Position numbers and translations under genes: made by a program. The notes under the pieces were generated by a model. It did not search any database, was not told where the DNA came from, and was given only the letters and a program-made list of their open reading frames with translations. 64,000 nt of DNA. It comes from Alicyclobacillus acidiphilus NBRC 100859 (GTDB lineage Bacteria; Bacillota; Bacilli; Alicyclobacillales; Alicyclobacillaceae). This document shows, one piece after another, positions 8,415 through 16,802 of the stretch. The stretch lies in assembly GCF_001544355.1 (NCBI RefSeq), contig NZ_BCQI01000007.1, positions 1 to 64,000 on the forward strand, in the 5' to 3' direction. Positions within the stretch are counted from its first letter, which is position 1. Each line of letters starts with the position of its first letter.

Positions 8415-9402
8415 GGGCGAAACTCCTTAACTCGTCTGTTGTCAGGTGACATGCGATTTGATAGTCTCCATGCCTGGTCAAATCCGGCTTAATGGAGGCA
8501 CACGCGTCTCGGACATAAGGACAGCGAGGGTGAAACGCGCATCCTGGCGGCATGGACAATGGAACCGGCGGCGAGCCTGGAATGCCGGATATCTCGTCAT
8601 CTCCGGCGTCGAGTGTTGGGATCGCCCGATGCAACCCCATTGCGTACGGATGATAAAGCGGCGGTTCCTCAGTCGCCAACTGCGAATCGGACATCTCGAC
8701 AAGACGGCCCGCGTACATGACGCCGACGCGGTTCGAGATGCGGTTGACCAGCGTGATATCGTGACTGATAAAGAGGATGGAGAAACCGAACTGCTCCTGC
8801 AGTTCCATGACCTGCTCAAGAATGGATCGCTGCACGACCACATCCAGCGCGGTTGTGGGTTCGTCCATGATGACCAGCTTTGGCTTGAACGCGATGGCAA
8901 TTGCAATCACGACGCGTTGCCGCATCCCGCCGGAAAGCTCGTGTGGAAAACTGCCAAGCCGCGCCGGATCGATTCGGACGATGCGCAGCAGTTCCGCGGA
9001 ACGCTCCATAGCTTCCCGTTTGGACATCCTCGGGTCGTGCGCGCGAAAGGTATCGACCATCTGTTCCCCAATCGTGCGAACGGGATTTAACACGTTCATC
9101 GCGCTCTGAAAGACCATCGACACATGTGTCCAGCGAAACTGCCGAAGCTCTTCCCGGCCCATCCTATAGATATCTCGATCTGCGATGCGGATGCGCCCAC
9201 CGGTGACATAGGCGCCGGGCCCGAGCAGACGCATGATTGCCATGGCCAACGTCGACTTCCCGCAGCCCGATTCCCCAACCAATCCGACCGTTTCGCCTTC
9301 GTGAATGGTCAAGCTGACACCGTCTACCGCAGTGGCAAAGCCGCGCGGCGTCATGTATCCGACAGACAGATTTCGCACGTCAAGAACAGGTTTTCCTGTC
9401 AT
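8404..9402 (-). CDS. Opp-type ABC transporter ATPase (OppD position)
   Basis: A 332-residue ATPase, partner of the one downstream. Walker A is GESGCGKST (about residues 41-49), the signature is LSGGMRQR, Walker B is LVIMDEP, and the H-loop is in FISHDI. The C-terminal extension has the four-cysteine pattern typical of OppD (CAFHPRCPYVRDAC). The ATG at 9402 behind GAGGGAG overlaps the permease stop by four bases. Together with the OppF-type subunit it should form the ATPase heterodimer on the cytoplasmic face of the permease pair. Confidence 0.93.
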   Translation of the reverse strand: MTGKPVLDVRNLSVGYMTPRGFATAVDGVSLTIHEGETVGLVGESGCGKSTLAMAIMRLLGPGAYVTGGRIRIADRDIYRMGREELRQFRWTHVSMVFQSAMNVLNPVRTIGEQMVDTFRAHDPRMSKREAMERSAELLRIVRIDPARLGSFPHELSGGMRQRVVIAIAIAFKPKLVIMDEPTTALDVVVQRSILEQVMELQEQFGFSILFISHDITLVNRISNRVGVMYAGRLVEMSDSQLATEEPPLYHPYAMGLHRAIPTLDAGDDEISGIPGSPPVPLSMPPGCAFHPRCPYVRDACASIKPDLTRHGDYQIACHLTTDELRSFAHAD

Positions 9403-10379
9403 ACGGCTCCCTCCTCAGCGGCCTGGAGTCGCAGCTTGTCGCGAATCGCCTTCGACAGTTTCGGCGGCTTTTTCAAACGGGGATTGCTCACTTCGTCGAT
9501 GCCGTAGTTGATGAGCGTCAAGGCCAGGATGACCATCGTGATCGACAAACCCGGGGGAATAAACCACCACCACGCCCCTTCCATCATGGCGTTGCCATTT
9601 TGTGACGCGTTCAGCATATTGCCCCAACTTGGCGTTCTTGTGCTGCCGATGCCAAGAAAACGCAGAAACGCTTCTCCAAAAATCCCCCAGGAAATCATGG
9701 AGATGAAGGTGTTGAAAACCAGAGAAACCATGTTGGGCAGCACTTCCGTGCAAACCGTGCGAAAATCGGAAAAACCGCCGAGCCGTGCAGCGAGAATGAA
9801 GTCGCGGGTTCTGAACGTCATGGCCTGAGCCCGCTTCATCCGCGCGGCGGCAGGCCAACTCGTCAGGCCCAATATCCATACAATCGCCTGCGATCCCGCG
9901 TTTGGAATGTACGACGAGATCATGATGATGAGTGGATATCCCGGCAACACGAGCATGACCTGCGTCACCCAATTGACGACCGCGTCGACTTTTCCCCCTT
10001 TGAACCCGGCATAAACACCCAAAATGACAGATAACGATGTGGCGATGACCGCGACTTCGAGGCCGATACAGATGCTCGTGCGCGTCGCATAGATCCACTG
10101 ACTGTACACGTCGTCTCCATAGCCGGTCGTGCCGAACCAGTAGGTTTTGTTGGGCGGAGTCAACGGTGGCAGCGCCCCTTCGTTCATCGGATCGAAACGC
10201 GCAAGATAGGGTGCGAAGATGGCGATGATGACAAATATGCCAAGAATGGCAAAGCCAATCACCGCCTTCGGCTCTTTGAAGACTTGCCGAATCGCTTGCA
10301 GCCATTGTGGCTTGGGTGCCCTGGAACGTGCATCGGGCGGAGACTGCGGTTCCATGGTATTTGCATCCTGTCGACTCAT
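9399..10379 (-). CDS. Opp-type ABC transporter permease (OppC position)
   Basis: A 326-residue inner permease with a cytoplasmic N-terminal tail, a first helix at about residues 35-58, and five more helices in the C-terminal binding-protein-dependent transport domain. The EAA-like loop (AARLGGFSDFRTVCTEVLPN) contacts the ATPases. The periplasmic-side loop after helix 1 contains an FGTTGYGDD motif like the FGTDxxGRD of OppC/DppC. It overlaps both neighbours by four bases, showing a tightly coupled operon. Confidence 0.92.
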   Translation of the reverse strand: MSRQDANTMEPQSPPDARSRAPKPQWLQAIRQVFKEPKAVIGFAILGIFVIIAIFAPYLARFDPMNEGALPPLTPPNKTYWFGTTGYGDDVYSQWIYATRTSICIGLEVAVIATSLSVILGVYAGFKGGKVDAVVNWVTQVMLVLPGYPLIIMISSYIPNAGSQAIVWILGLTSWPAAARMKRAQAMTFRTRDFILAARLGGFSDFRTVCTEVLPNMVSLVFNTFISMISWGIFGEAFLRFLGIGSTRTPSWGNMLNASQNGNAMMEGAWWWFIPPGLSITMVILALTLINYGIDEVSNPRLKKPPKLSKAIRDKLRLQAAEEGAV

Positions 10380-11362
10380 GCGCTCGCCCCCTCTGTACGA
10401 ACACGCGGATCCAAACGTGTGTAAAGGATGTCAACAACAAAATTGGCCAGCAGCATCACGACAGCGATGATGAAAAAGATGCCTTGCATAAGCGGATAAT
10501 CCTGCGTGATCACCGCTTGCGCCAACTGATAGCCAATTCCGGGATAGGAGAATATCTCTTCAATCAATATCTGACCGCCAACAGCGTAGCCAAGTGCAAT
10601 GGCAAACTGCGTAACGCTTGGCAGAATGGCGTTTCTCGCAGCGTACACCATCATGATGTTCCACGGTCGCAGCCCTCTGGCCCGCGCATATGCGATGAAA
10701 TCGTCACTGATGATTTGAATCATGTTGTTGCGCATGGCCAGCATCCAACCGCCAATCGTTGTGAACAAGAGCGCACAAGCCGGGAGAATGGAATGCCATA
10801 CTGCGTCGGACAAAAACTTCAAACTCCAAGATGGCGAATCCCCATAATTGTAGGAATGCATTTCTGGAAACCAGCCCAGTTTGAATGCGAAGTAGTAGAG
10901 CAGTAGGAGAGCCAGCCAGAATTGCGGCACGGAACCGAGAAACATCCATATGGGGCCCATGATTGAGTCAAATAGTTTGTTGCGTCTCCAAGCGGCGACA
11001 ATACCAATCAATGTGCCAATCAAAAACGCAAGAATCGTCGTGACGCCGACCAAAATCAATGTCCAAGGAAGCGCTTGTCCGATCACGGTTTTGACATCAA
11101 CCGGATAGTACGTGATGGAAACACCCAGATTCCCATGCAACAATTGAGTCATATAGTCGATGTATTTCTGCCACAGCGGCTTGTTGTCAATCCCAAATTG
11201 CAGCGCCAAAGCATGCATGACCACGGGGCTGATTTTGCCTTGTGACTTTGCCACCAGGGCTTCCATCGGGTTTCCAGGCATCAGATGCGGCATTAGAAAA
11301 TTGAGCGTGATCGCAACCCACACCAAGACGATGAAATGGATGAACTTCTTTACGTAATACAT
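10376..11362 (-). CDS. Opp-type ABC transporter permease (OppB position)
   Basis: A 328-residue permease with the OppB layout: N-terminal helix at about residues 7-28 followed by PGNPMEAL (the family's PGDP region), then five helices, the loop ARARGLRPWNIMMVYAARNA, and a C-terminal DPRVR motif. Sequence style, with a long extracytoplasmic insertion around MHSYNYGDSPSW, resembles the permeases of oligosaccharide-importing Opp systems rather than plain dipeptide permeases; this is a judgement by eye. ATG 11362 lies 66 bases after the binding-protein gene, consistent with one transcript in which the abundant binding protein is encoded first. Confidence 0.92.
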   Translation of the reverse strand: MYYVKKFIHFIVLVWVAITLNFLMPHLMPGNPMEALVAKSQGKISPVVMHALALQFGIDNKPLWQKYIDYMTQLLHGNLGVSITYYPVDVKTVIGQALPWTLILVGVTTILAFLIGTLIGIVAAWRRNKLFDSIMGPIWMFLGSVPQFWLALLLLYYFAFKLGWFPEMHSYNYGDSPSWSLKFLSDAVWHSILPACALLFTTIGGWMLAMRNNMIQIISDDFIAYARARGLRPWNIMMVYAARNAILPSVTQFAIALGYAVGGQILIEEIFSYPGIGYQLAQAVITQDYPLMQGIFFIIAVVMLLANFVVDILYTRLDPRVRTEGASA

Positions 11363-11428
11363 GCCCGCAGCCCTCTCTTCCCAATCCGCCGCAGGAGCCC
11401 GCTCGCCCCTGCGGCCCTCCCGCAGAGC

Positions 11429-13081
11429 TTAATGAACGGCCTTGATATGCGTTAGTACGACGCCGTTCGAAAACGCGGTCGCCGGCGAAGGATCGGCGTA
11501 GTTGTTTTTCGCCGAAGGCCAGTTCGTGTAGTATTTCGTCGAGTATTGACTCCATTCGGCCGCATACACCAGCGGAATGACAGGAAGCTGCTTCTCAAAT
11601 TCGGACTCCATCGTATACATGGCCTTCTTCTGGGTCGCGAGATCCGCGCTGGCCTGGAACTGATTCAGCGCCTTGGTCATCACCGGATCGCTGAACTGTT
11701 CGTAGTTACTCTGCATACCCGGATAGAAGTTGTTGCGGAAGCCCTCAAACGGCGTGTTGCCGGCGAAGTTGCCAGATTCAAGCGCGAGATCGAACTGGTG
11801 GTTCAGCAGGTCGTTCGACCAGTCGGTCTGCTGAGGTTCTTGAACATTGATTTGAATGCCAATCTGCTTGAGATCCTGGGCAATCAGCGTTTCGTCCTCA
11901 TTCCAGTCCGTCCAGCCATTTGGCGCAATCAAATTAAACGATAGTTTTTTGCCAGAAGGACTCACGCGCACGCCTCCTGGCCCCATCTTGAACCCGGCTT
12001 TGTCCAATAGTTGGTTCGCCTCTGCGACGCTGTACGTGAACTTGGTACTGAGACCCGGTTTGAGCCACTTGTTCTCATCCGGCAGAATGAGTCCAGTCGG
12101 GTTGGATGGCGCTTCGTATCCAAACTCTCCGACCGTATCGATCTGCTGGCGATTGATAGCGTCGCTGATGGCTTTTCGAAGCGCAACGTTGGCCAGAAGG
12201 GGATTCTTCAGGTTTGGAAAGATATCGAGATCGGCAACTGGAGGGAAGTAGTAATGATTCGTCGTCGGTGCCTTGGCGACGTACAGTTTGTCGATATTTT
12301 GCAAAAACTCGTCTGCCCAATCGAGCTGTCCACTGGTTAATTGCAAGTTTGCGGGCTGGGCGCTTGGGATTGCCGGATAAATCAGCTCAGGCGCGGCTGG
12401 AGTACCACCCCAGTAGACTGGATTGTATTTCAGGCTGTAGGTTTGCGCGCTAAATTTATCCAGCATATATGGGCCGGTTCCGACTGGATTCGGATCCGTC
12501 CACTTTGAAGGATCGCCTTGGATCTTGCTCCAAATGTGCTGTGGCACAATGGGAACGTCGCCAACGACAATTTGGGCAAACGGCACTTGCGCGGATACGA
12601 AATTGAACTGCACTTTGTTACCGCCCGCAGATTTCACAGACTTCAACGATTTCCAGATGGCGTTCGTGTCGAGCGAAGGATATTTTTTGAGCAGGTTATA
12701 GGTGAAAATCACATCATTGGCGGAAAAAGGTGTCCCATCATTCCACTTCACACCGCTGCGAACTGTGACCGTCAGCGTTTTGTTATGATTGCTCCATGTC
12801 ATACTTGTGCCAAGCATATTGTACTGAGGCCCCGTCGGGCTGAAGTAGAATAACGCCTCATAAATGGTGCCATTCGGCGTTTGCAGGTTTCCGACAGCGA
12901 ACGGGTTAAAGTTGTCGGTCCATGCGGACGTCTCCTCCGCCAATATGGTCAGCGGTGGATGATTCGCATTGCTGGCTTGACTGGCGGCAAACGTGGGCGT
13001 GGCGGCGAATATTCCGGCAACGCCAATGACTGCGGCAGCCGACGAAGCTGAGATGGTGCGACGAACATACTTTCTATTCAC
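11429..13081 (-). CDS. Solute-binding protein family 5, probably saccharide-binding
   Basis: A 550-residue extracellular binding protein, first gene of the operon. GTG 13081 follows AGGGGGA. Residues 1-33 form a Sec signal peptide with an AAA-type cleavage region (TPTFAAS). There is no cysteine, so it is not a normal lipoprotein. The mature part has family-5 marks (LTVTVRSGVKWNDGTPFSA, VGTGPYMLDKF). The stretch KKYPSLDTNAIWKSLKSV recalls the cellobiose/oligosaccharide-binding branch known from Thermotoga. Combined with NamZ and AnmK downstream, the likely ligand is a MurNAc-containing disaccharide or muropeptide; a plant or glucan oligosaccharide is the alternative. Confidence 0.9.
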   Translation of the reverse strand: MNRKYVRRTISASSAAAVIGVAGIFAATPTFAASQASNANHPPLTILAEETSAWTDNFNPFAVGNLQTPNGTIYEALFYFSPTGPQYNMLGTSMTWSNHNKTLTVTVRSGVKWNDGTPFSANDVIFTYNLLKKYPSLDTNAIWKSLKSVKSAGGNKVQFNFVSAQVPFAQIVVGDVPIVPQHIWSKIQGDPSKWTDPNPVGTGPYMLDKFSAQTYSLKYNPVYWGGTPAAPELIYPAIPSAQPANLQLTSGQLDWADEFLQNIDKLYVAKAPTTNHYYFPPVADLDIFPNLKNPLLANVALRKAISDAINRQQIDTVGEFGYEAPSNPTGLILPDENKWLKPGLSTKFTYSVAEANQLLDKAGFKMGPGGVRVSPSGKKLSFNLIAPNGWTDWNEDETLIAQDLKQIGIQINVQEPQQTDWSNDLLNHQFDLALESGNFAGNTPFEGFRNNFYPGMQSNYEQFSDPVMTKALNQFQASADLATQKKAMYTMESEFEKQLPVIPLVYAAEWSQYSTKYYTNWPSAKNNYADPSPATAFSNGVVLTHIKAVH

Positions 13082-13254
13082 TCTGCAATCCCCCTTAATA
13101 CCATCTCCATGGTTTCTTGCTGGTCTTGACCACGCTCTCCACAGCAGGGAAAACTCCTAAAATTTTGTTTTACTATATCGTGTCACTTTTTATCATTCTT
13201 ATTTCCGACATCGCTCGCTCATGCAAGACAATTCTCTTCCATTTCTAGCAACGC

Positions 13255-13302
13255 AGAAGGGCTGCACCACGTATCGTCAAACATGACACGTGATACAGCC
13301 CA
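13255..13302. terminator. Hairpin downstream of the CDP-alcohol phosphotransferase gene
   Basis: An imperfect stem closed by GGGCTG (13259-13264) and CAGCCC, with inner CACGT/ACGTG and GTC/GAC pairs. It sits between the stop of the phosphotransferase gene (minus strand) and the promoter region of the transporter operon. The T-run on the minus strand is weak, so termination efficiency is uncertain. Confidence 0.5.
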
Positions 13303-13355
13303 AGCCTGAAGTCAAGATATGCATCTCAAGACCGACGGACTCTCGGGATCGTCCG

Positions 13356-14108
13356 TCACCTTCCCCGATTCAACTTGTAGAACTGCACAAGCGGACGATA
13401 CACGCACATCGCCAAACCGAGAAACGAAACAAAATGAAAGAACGGTACGATAGCACCGAATGCGAGAAATACCAACTGGGCGAAATATTGTTCACCGATG
13501 ATGAACCCCCGAAACGGAACGAATCCTCGCCATTTCTGGGCGCGCGCAAACAGGTCGGCACGCTGGCCGTCATATTGCTCATGGGATGGCGGGACGTTGC
13601 CGCTCGCGCCAACAGCGACCACGTCGACACCGTGCCTGGGTTTGGGTTGAATCTGAGCGAGATACTCCAACAGATACAGCGTAAACAAGGCGATCAGCGT
13701 CCATTTCCAGATCCACATTTCCGTTCCATGCGTACGGGTATAGCCGTAGGCGAGTGAAAAGTATATAGCAAATTCTTTCACTCGATCCGACACCTGATCC
13801 AACCAGCCTCCAATGGACGAGAACATCTTCTTATAACGGGCGAGTTGGCCATCCGCGCAGTCGATGACGTAGGACAACTGCACGAACAGAAGACCGATGC
13901 TGAGGTTGTCTCGTCCCCCAAATCCCCAGAAGACACAGCCGACGAAACAAATAAACATGGACAACAACGTCAACTCGTTTGGAGTCACTGGTGTTTTTCG
14001 CAATATATACACGAGTCGAATCGACAGTGGATAATATAAATAGTTTGTCCAAATGTCGATAGGGCGCTTGGCACAGTCATTGATTCGGGACAGCTCAGAG
14101 GTCGGCAT
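13356..14108 (-). CDS. CDP-alcohol phosphatidyltransferase family membrane enzyme
   Basis: A 250-residue membrane protein with about six helices and a complete catalytic motif of the CDP-alcohol phosphotransferase family: D-x2-DG-x2-AR-x8-G-x3-D-x3-D, seen as DCADGQLAR followed by GGWLDQVSD (about residues 88-113). The enzyme joins a CDP-linked alcohol to a second alcohol. The N-terminal RPIDIWTNYLYYPLS region resembles the inositol-phosphate type more than phosphatidylglycerol-phosphate synthase. ATG 14108 overlaps the upstream nucleotidyltransferase gene by 14 bases, so the two are co-translated and probably act in sequence. Acceptor and product are unknown. Confidence 0.88.
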   Translation of the reverse strand: MPTSELSRINDCAKRPIDIWTNYLYYPLSIRLVYILRKTPVTPNELTLLSMFICFVGCVFWGFGGRDNLSIGLLFVQLSYVIDCADGQLARYKKMFSSIGGWLDQVSDRVKEFAIYFSLAYGYTRTHGTEMWIWKWTLIALFTLYLLEYLAQIQPKPRHGVDVVAVGASGNVPPSHEQYDGQRADLFARAQKWRGFVPFRGFIIGEQYFAQLVFLAFGAIVPFFHFVSFLGLAMCVYRPLVQFYKLNRGR

Positions 14109-14844
14109 CGCGATTTGCCCCCTCACCGCGTTCGAATAGATCTATCGCATACGTATAGTCTTCGGCAAAATCAACCTCGACACATGGCAAGCCTGTGATG
14201 TCGATTGCGACCAACCAAGACTTGTCAGCCATCGTATGCAAGGCGTATTCGAAGAATTGCATTTCGTTCCCTGGCTTGGCTTCAGCCGCAACTTGTTGGC
14301 GAAACGCCTCGGCAAACGATCCAGAGAATTTCGCGACACCGATAAATTCGCCGTATGATTTCTTTGGATCCAGGTGCTTTCCAATGTCAACCACCGTGCC
14401 GTCCTGGACCATCACCTTGACTTCCTCTTCTCGACACTGTTTTCGATCCACCGCCAAGCAACCCCCATCTCGTTCATCGAGAAGGCGCCGGAGAACACCG
14501 GGATCGAACACAACGTCGCCATTTAAATAGAGGAAATCGCCCTCGCAAAATGGAAGCGCGTCGCGCAAGGAAAACAGCGTATTGGTCGTTTCAAAGTTCT
14601 GGTTGACGACGCAGCGGACCGCTAGGTCAGGGTGATGCCTGCGAATGTGCTCTTCAATGGCTTGCCTCTTGTAGCCAACAACCATGACGATGTTCGTTAC
14701 ACCGTGTTGCCGCAGTGCATCCAATTGCCTATCCAAGATAGTCCTCTTTCCAATTGGCAAGAGACACTTGGGCCTTTCATCAGTCAAAGGACGAAGCCGT
14801 GTTGATAGTCCAGCCGCAAGGATGATTGCATGAGTTGAGGCCAA
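14095..14844 (-). CDS. Nucleotidyltransferase (sugar/polyol-phosphate type)
   Basis: A 249-residue cytoplasmic enzyme. The signature LAAGLSTRLRPLTDERPKC (about residues 9-27) binds NTP, the lysine of PKCLLPIG contacts the substrate, and LNGDVVF carries the metal-binding Asp. EVDFAEDY near the C-terminus supplies the second metal ligand. This is the pattern of CTP:inositol- or choline-phosphate cytidylyltransferases and related sugar nucleotidyltransferases. Coupling to a CDP-alcohol phosphotransferase suggests it makes the CDP-alcohol donor. In several thermophiles these two activities are fused to make di-myo-inositol phosphate or inositol lipids; here they are separate genes. The start is TTG 14844 behind GGGGG. 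Confidence 0.85.
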   Translation of the reverse strand: MASTHAIILAAGLSTRLRPLTDERPKCLLPIGKRTILDRQLDALRQHGVTNIVMVVGYKRQAIEEHIRRHHPDLAVRCVVNQNFETTNTLFSLRDALPFCEGDFLYLNGDVVFDPGVLRRLLDERDGGCLAVDRKQCREEEVKVMVQDGTVVDIGKHLDPKKSYGEFIGVAKFSGSFAEAFRQQVAAEAKPGNEMQFFEYALHTMADKSWLVAIDITGLPCVEVDFAEDYTYAIDLFERGEGANRDADL

Positions 14845-15019
14845 TCCTCATTCCCCCTAGGTTCTGTATGTCTATAATCCTTTATCAGACAATATCTTCA
14901 TCAAATTTACATCGAATTACTTTCCCGGAATTTTTGATGGATTTTTAAAGTGAGAGCGGTATTGTTCTCTTCGGCGAAAAGCCAATCAAAAATAAGAGAA
15001 GTTTTGGAGGGAACCGATC

Positions 15020-15253
15020 ATGAACAAACGCATCGTAGCATCGATGGCGACACTCGCTTTGCTCGCAACGCCGTCCATTGCAATGGCAGCAACGTCCAAC
15101 AAAACCGTCGCACATCACACAGCCGTTCACGCGACAACTCACTCGACAAAGAGCCATTCGAAATCGACATCCAAGACCAGCAAGCTGAAGTCGTCGCACA
15201 AGTCGACCACAACTCACGGCAGCAAGGCAAAAACGTCGGGCAAGAAGAAGTAA
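15020..15253 (+). CDS. Secreted small Lys/Ser/Thr/His-rich basic peptide
   Basis: A 77-residue protein with a strong GGAGGG site before ATG 15020. Residues 1-24 are a clear Sec signal peptide ending in AMA-A. The mature part of about 53 residues is almost only Lys, Ser, Thr, His and Ala, with no Cys or aromatic residues and a large positive charge; the tail is SGKKK. No family recognised. A polyanion-binding role (teichoic acid, S-layer or DNA) or a metal-binding role through histidines is possible. It stands alone between a minus-strand gene and a shared terminator, so it has its own promoter. Confidence 0.75.
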   Translation: MNKRIVASMATLALLATPSIAMAATSNKTVAHHTAVHATTHSTKSHSKSTSKTSKLKSSHKSTTTHGSKAKTSGKKK

Positions 15254-15326
15254 ATCGTCGCCTACCCAGCGGGTGGGTGATGTCGTGATCGACGAAGTCC
15301 ATCCAGAACGACAACAACCTCGGCAC

Positions 15327-15375
15327 GAAAAAGGCGCCCCCTCGGCATACGCAATGGCCGGAGAAGGCGCCTTTT
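15327..15375. terminator. Bidirectional terminator
   Basis: AAAAAGGCGCC and GGCGCCTTTT form a ten-base GC-rich stem with a loop of about 25 bases that can itself pair partly. Runs of A before and T after make it usable from both strands, ending the basic-peptide gene and hmp, which converge here. Confidence 0.8.
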
Positions 15376-15389
15376 GAACATTGGACCGA

Positions 15390-16613
15390 TTAGGATTCAT
15401 CCTCCAAGCTGCCTTGCGGTCCAAAGAACTCGTAGTGGATTTGATCGGCTGGCACGCCCCAATCCTTCAGCGCGCGGTAGACGGCTTTCATAAACGGCGT
15501 AGGACCGCAGAAGTAGAAGTCGGAATCCTTCGCGACCGTTTGTTTCAGCCATTCGAGATCGACAAATCCCGATTTGGCAAAATGTCGATGCGCCATATCG
15601 TCCTCAGAGGGTCGTTCATATACGACATGGTAGCGCAAGTTCGAGTGCGTGTTCGCGAGATGGTTTAAATCCTCTTGCAGCGCGTGCATCCCGCCGTGAA
15701 TCGCGGCGTGGATGTAGGTCACGGCGTGATCCGGTTGTTCTTGCAGCAACGTCTTGACCATGCTGACAAGCGGCGTCATACCTACGCCGCCGCTCAGAAA
15801 TACGATCGGCTTGTCGATTGGGCGGCGCATGACGAAGACGCCGGACGGTGCACTCGCCAACAACACATCCCCTTCATTGACGTGGTTGTGCAGGTAGTTG
15901 GACACAATCCCCGCTGGAAGCCGATCTCGAGCATCCTCGCGCTTGACGCTGATTCGGTAGTATCCGTTGCCTGGCGCATCCGACAGACTGTAGTGGCGAA
16001 GTTGAGTGTAGCGCTCGCCTGGAATGTCCACTTTCAACGTGATGTATTGGCCTGGCACAAAGCCGGCGATGTCTCCGCCATCCTCTGGAACCAAGTAGAA
16101 CGATGTGATCACGTCGCTCTCTCGCACCTTGCGGCTTACGACAAACGGGCGAAAGTCCCGCCAACCTCCTGGCTGCGTCTCGGCTTGTCGATACATTTCA
16201 CTCTCTATACCGATGAACGCGTCGGCGATCACGCCGTACGCCTGCGCCCACGCGTCAATGATTTCATCGGTCGCGGCGTCACCCAGTACGTCCTTGATAG
16301 CCTTTAGCAAGTTTTCCCCGACGATCGGATAATGTTCCGGACGAACGCCCAAGCCGCGGTGTTTGTTGCCGATTTGTCGCACCACAGGAACAATGTCCTC
16401 CAGGTGATCGATGTGCTCTGCCGCTGCGTAAATTGCGTTTGCCAACGCGGTCTGCTGACGTCCCCGGCTTTGGTTCGCTTTGTTAAAGATATTGAGCAGT
16501 TCCGGATGGCTGTCAAACAATCGTTCGTAAAAGCGGCTGGTGATGGCAGTACCATGCGTGGCAAGCACCGGCACCGTCGATTTAATGATTTCTCTGGTCT
16601 CCTTAGATAGCAT
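15390..16613 (-). CDS. hmp: Flavohemoglobin, nitric oxide dioxygenase
   Basis: A 407-residue cytoplasmic enzyme that oxidises NO to nitrate with O2 and NAD(P)H. The globin part (residues 1-140) shows the distal Tyr in SRFYERLF, the distal Gln in SRGRQQTA and the proximal His in IGNKHRGLG. The reductase part has the FAD motif RHYSLSDAPG, the pyridine-nucleotide motif FLSGGVGMTPL and the terminal FYFCGPTPFM. Length is normal. ATG 16613 follows GGAGG. A perfect palindrome 83 bases upstream of the start is the likely NO-responsive operator. The gene stands alone between terminators. Confidence 0.96.
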   Translation of the reverse strand: MLSKETREIIKSTVPVLATHGTAITSRFYERLFDSHPELLNIFNKANQSRGRQQTALANAIYAAAEHIDHLEDIVPVVRQIGNKHRGLGVRPEHYPIVGENLLKAIKDVLGDAATDEIIDAWAQAYGVIADAFIGIESEMYRQAETQPGGWRDFRPFVVSRKVRESDVITSFYLVPEDGGDIAGFVPGQYITLKVDIPGERYTQLRHYSLSDAPGNGYYRISVKREDARDRLPAGIVSNYLHNHVNEGDVLLASAPSGVFVMRRPIDKPIVFLSGGVGMTPLVSMVKTLLQEQPDHAVTYIHAAIHGGMHALQEDLNHLANTHSNLRYHVVYERPSEDDMAHRHFAKSGFVDLEWLKQTVAKDSDFYFCGPTPFMKAVYRALKDWGVPADQIHYEFFGPQGSLEDES

Positions 16614-16695
16614 TGCGGAACCTCCTGACTGTGATTCAGCGTCTGACTGCATTTGTTTTCGTCGTTTCCATGGGTGATTATACTCGCGCAGTTGA

Positions 16696-16726
16696 ATAAA
16701 AGGTGTATTTTATATACACCTTTTAT
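16696..16726. promoter_or_regulatory. NsrR-like operator upstream of hmp
   Basis: A perfect 13-bp inverted repeat with a five-base centre: ATAAAAGGTGTAT, TTTAT, ATACACCTTTTAT. The inner 23 bases (AAGGTGTAT-N5-ATACACCTT) have the same layout as the known NsrR site AAGATGCAT-N5-ATGCATCTT found at hmp genes in many bacteria. The sites differ at a few bases. Placed just upstream of hmp, this is most likely an NsrR operator; another Rrf2 or Crp/Fnr-type protein is possible. Confidence 0.7.
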
Positions 16727-16771
16727 GAACGTTCTTTGTCAGGCACAGAAATCCGTCACGCAATGATTCGC

Positions 16772-16802
16772 AAAAAAGGGCCACTGCGTCATCGCAGTGG
16801 CC
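16772..16802 (-). terminator. Strong minus-strand terminator
   Basis: A perfect ten-base stem (GGCCACTGCG, TCAT loop, CGCAGTGGCC) followed on the minus strand directly by six T. No minus-strand protein gene ends nearby; the closest ends at 17640. It either ends a small RNA or shields hmp from read-through. Confidence 0.8.

Noticed and set aside
14095-14844. Molybdenum cofactor guanylyltransferase (MobA)
   Set aside because: The N-terminal LAAGxSxRL is shared by many nucleotidyltransferases; the RPLTDERPKC continuation and the coupling to a CDP-alcohol phosphotransferase fit a sugar or polyol-phosphate enzyme better.
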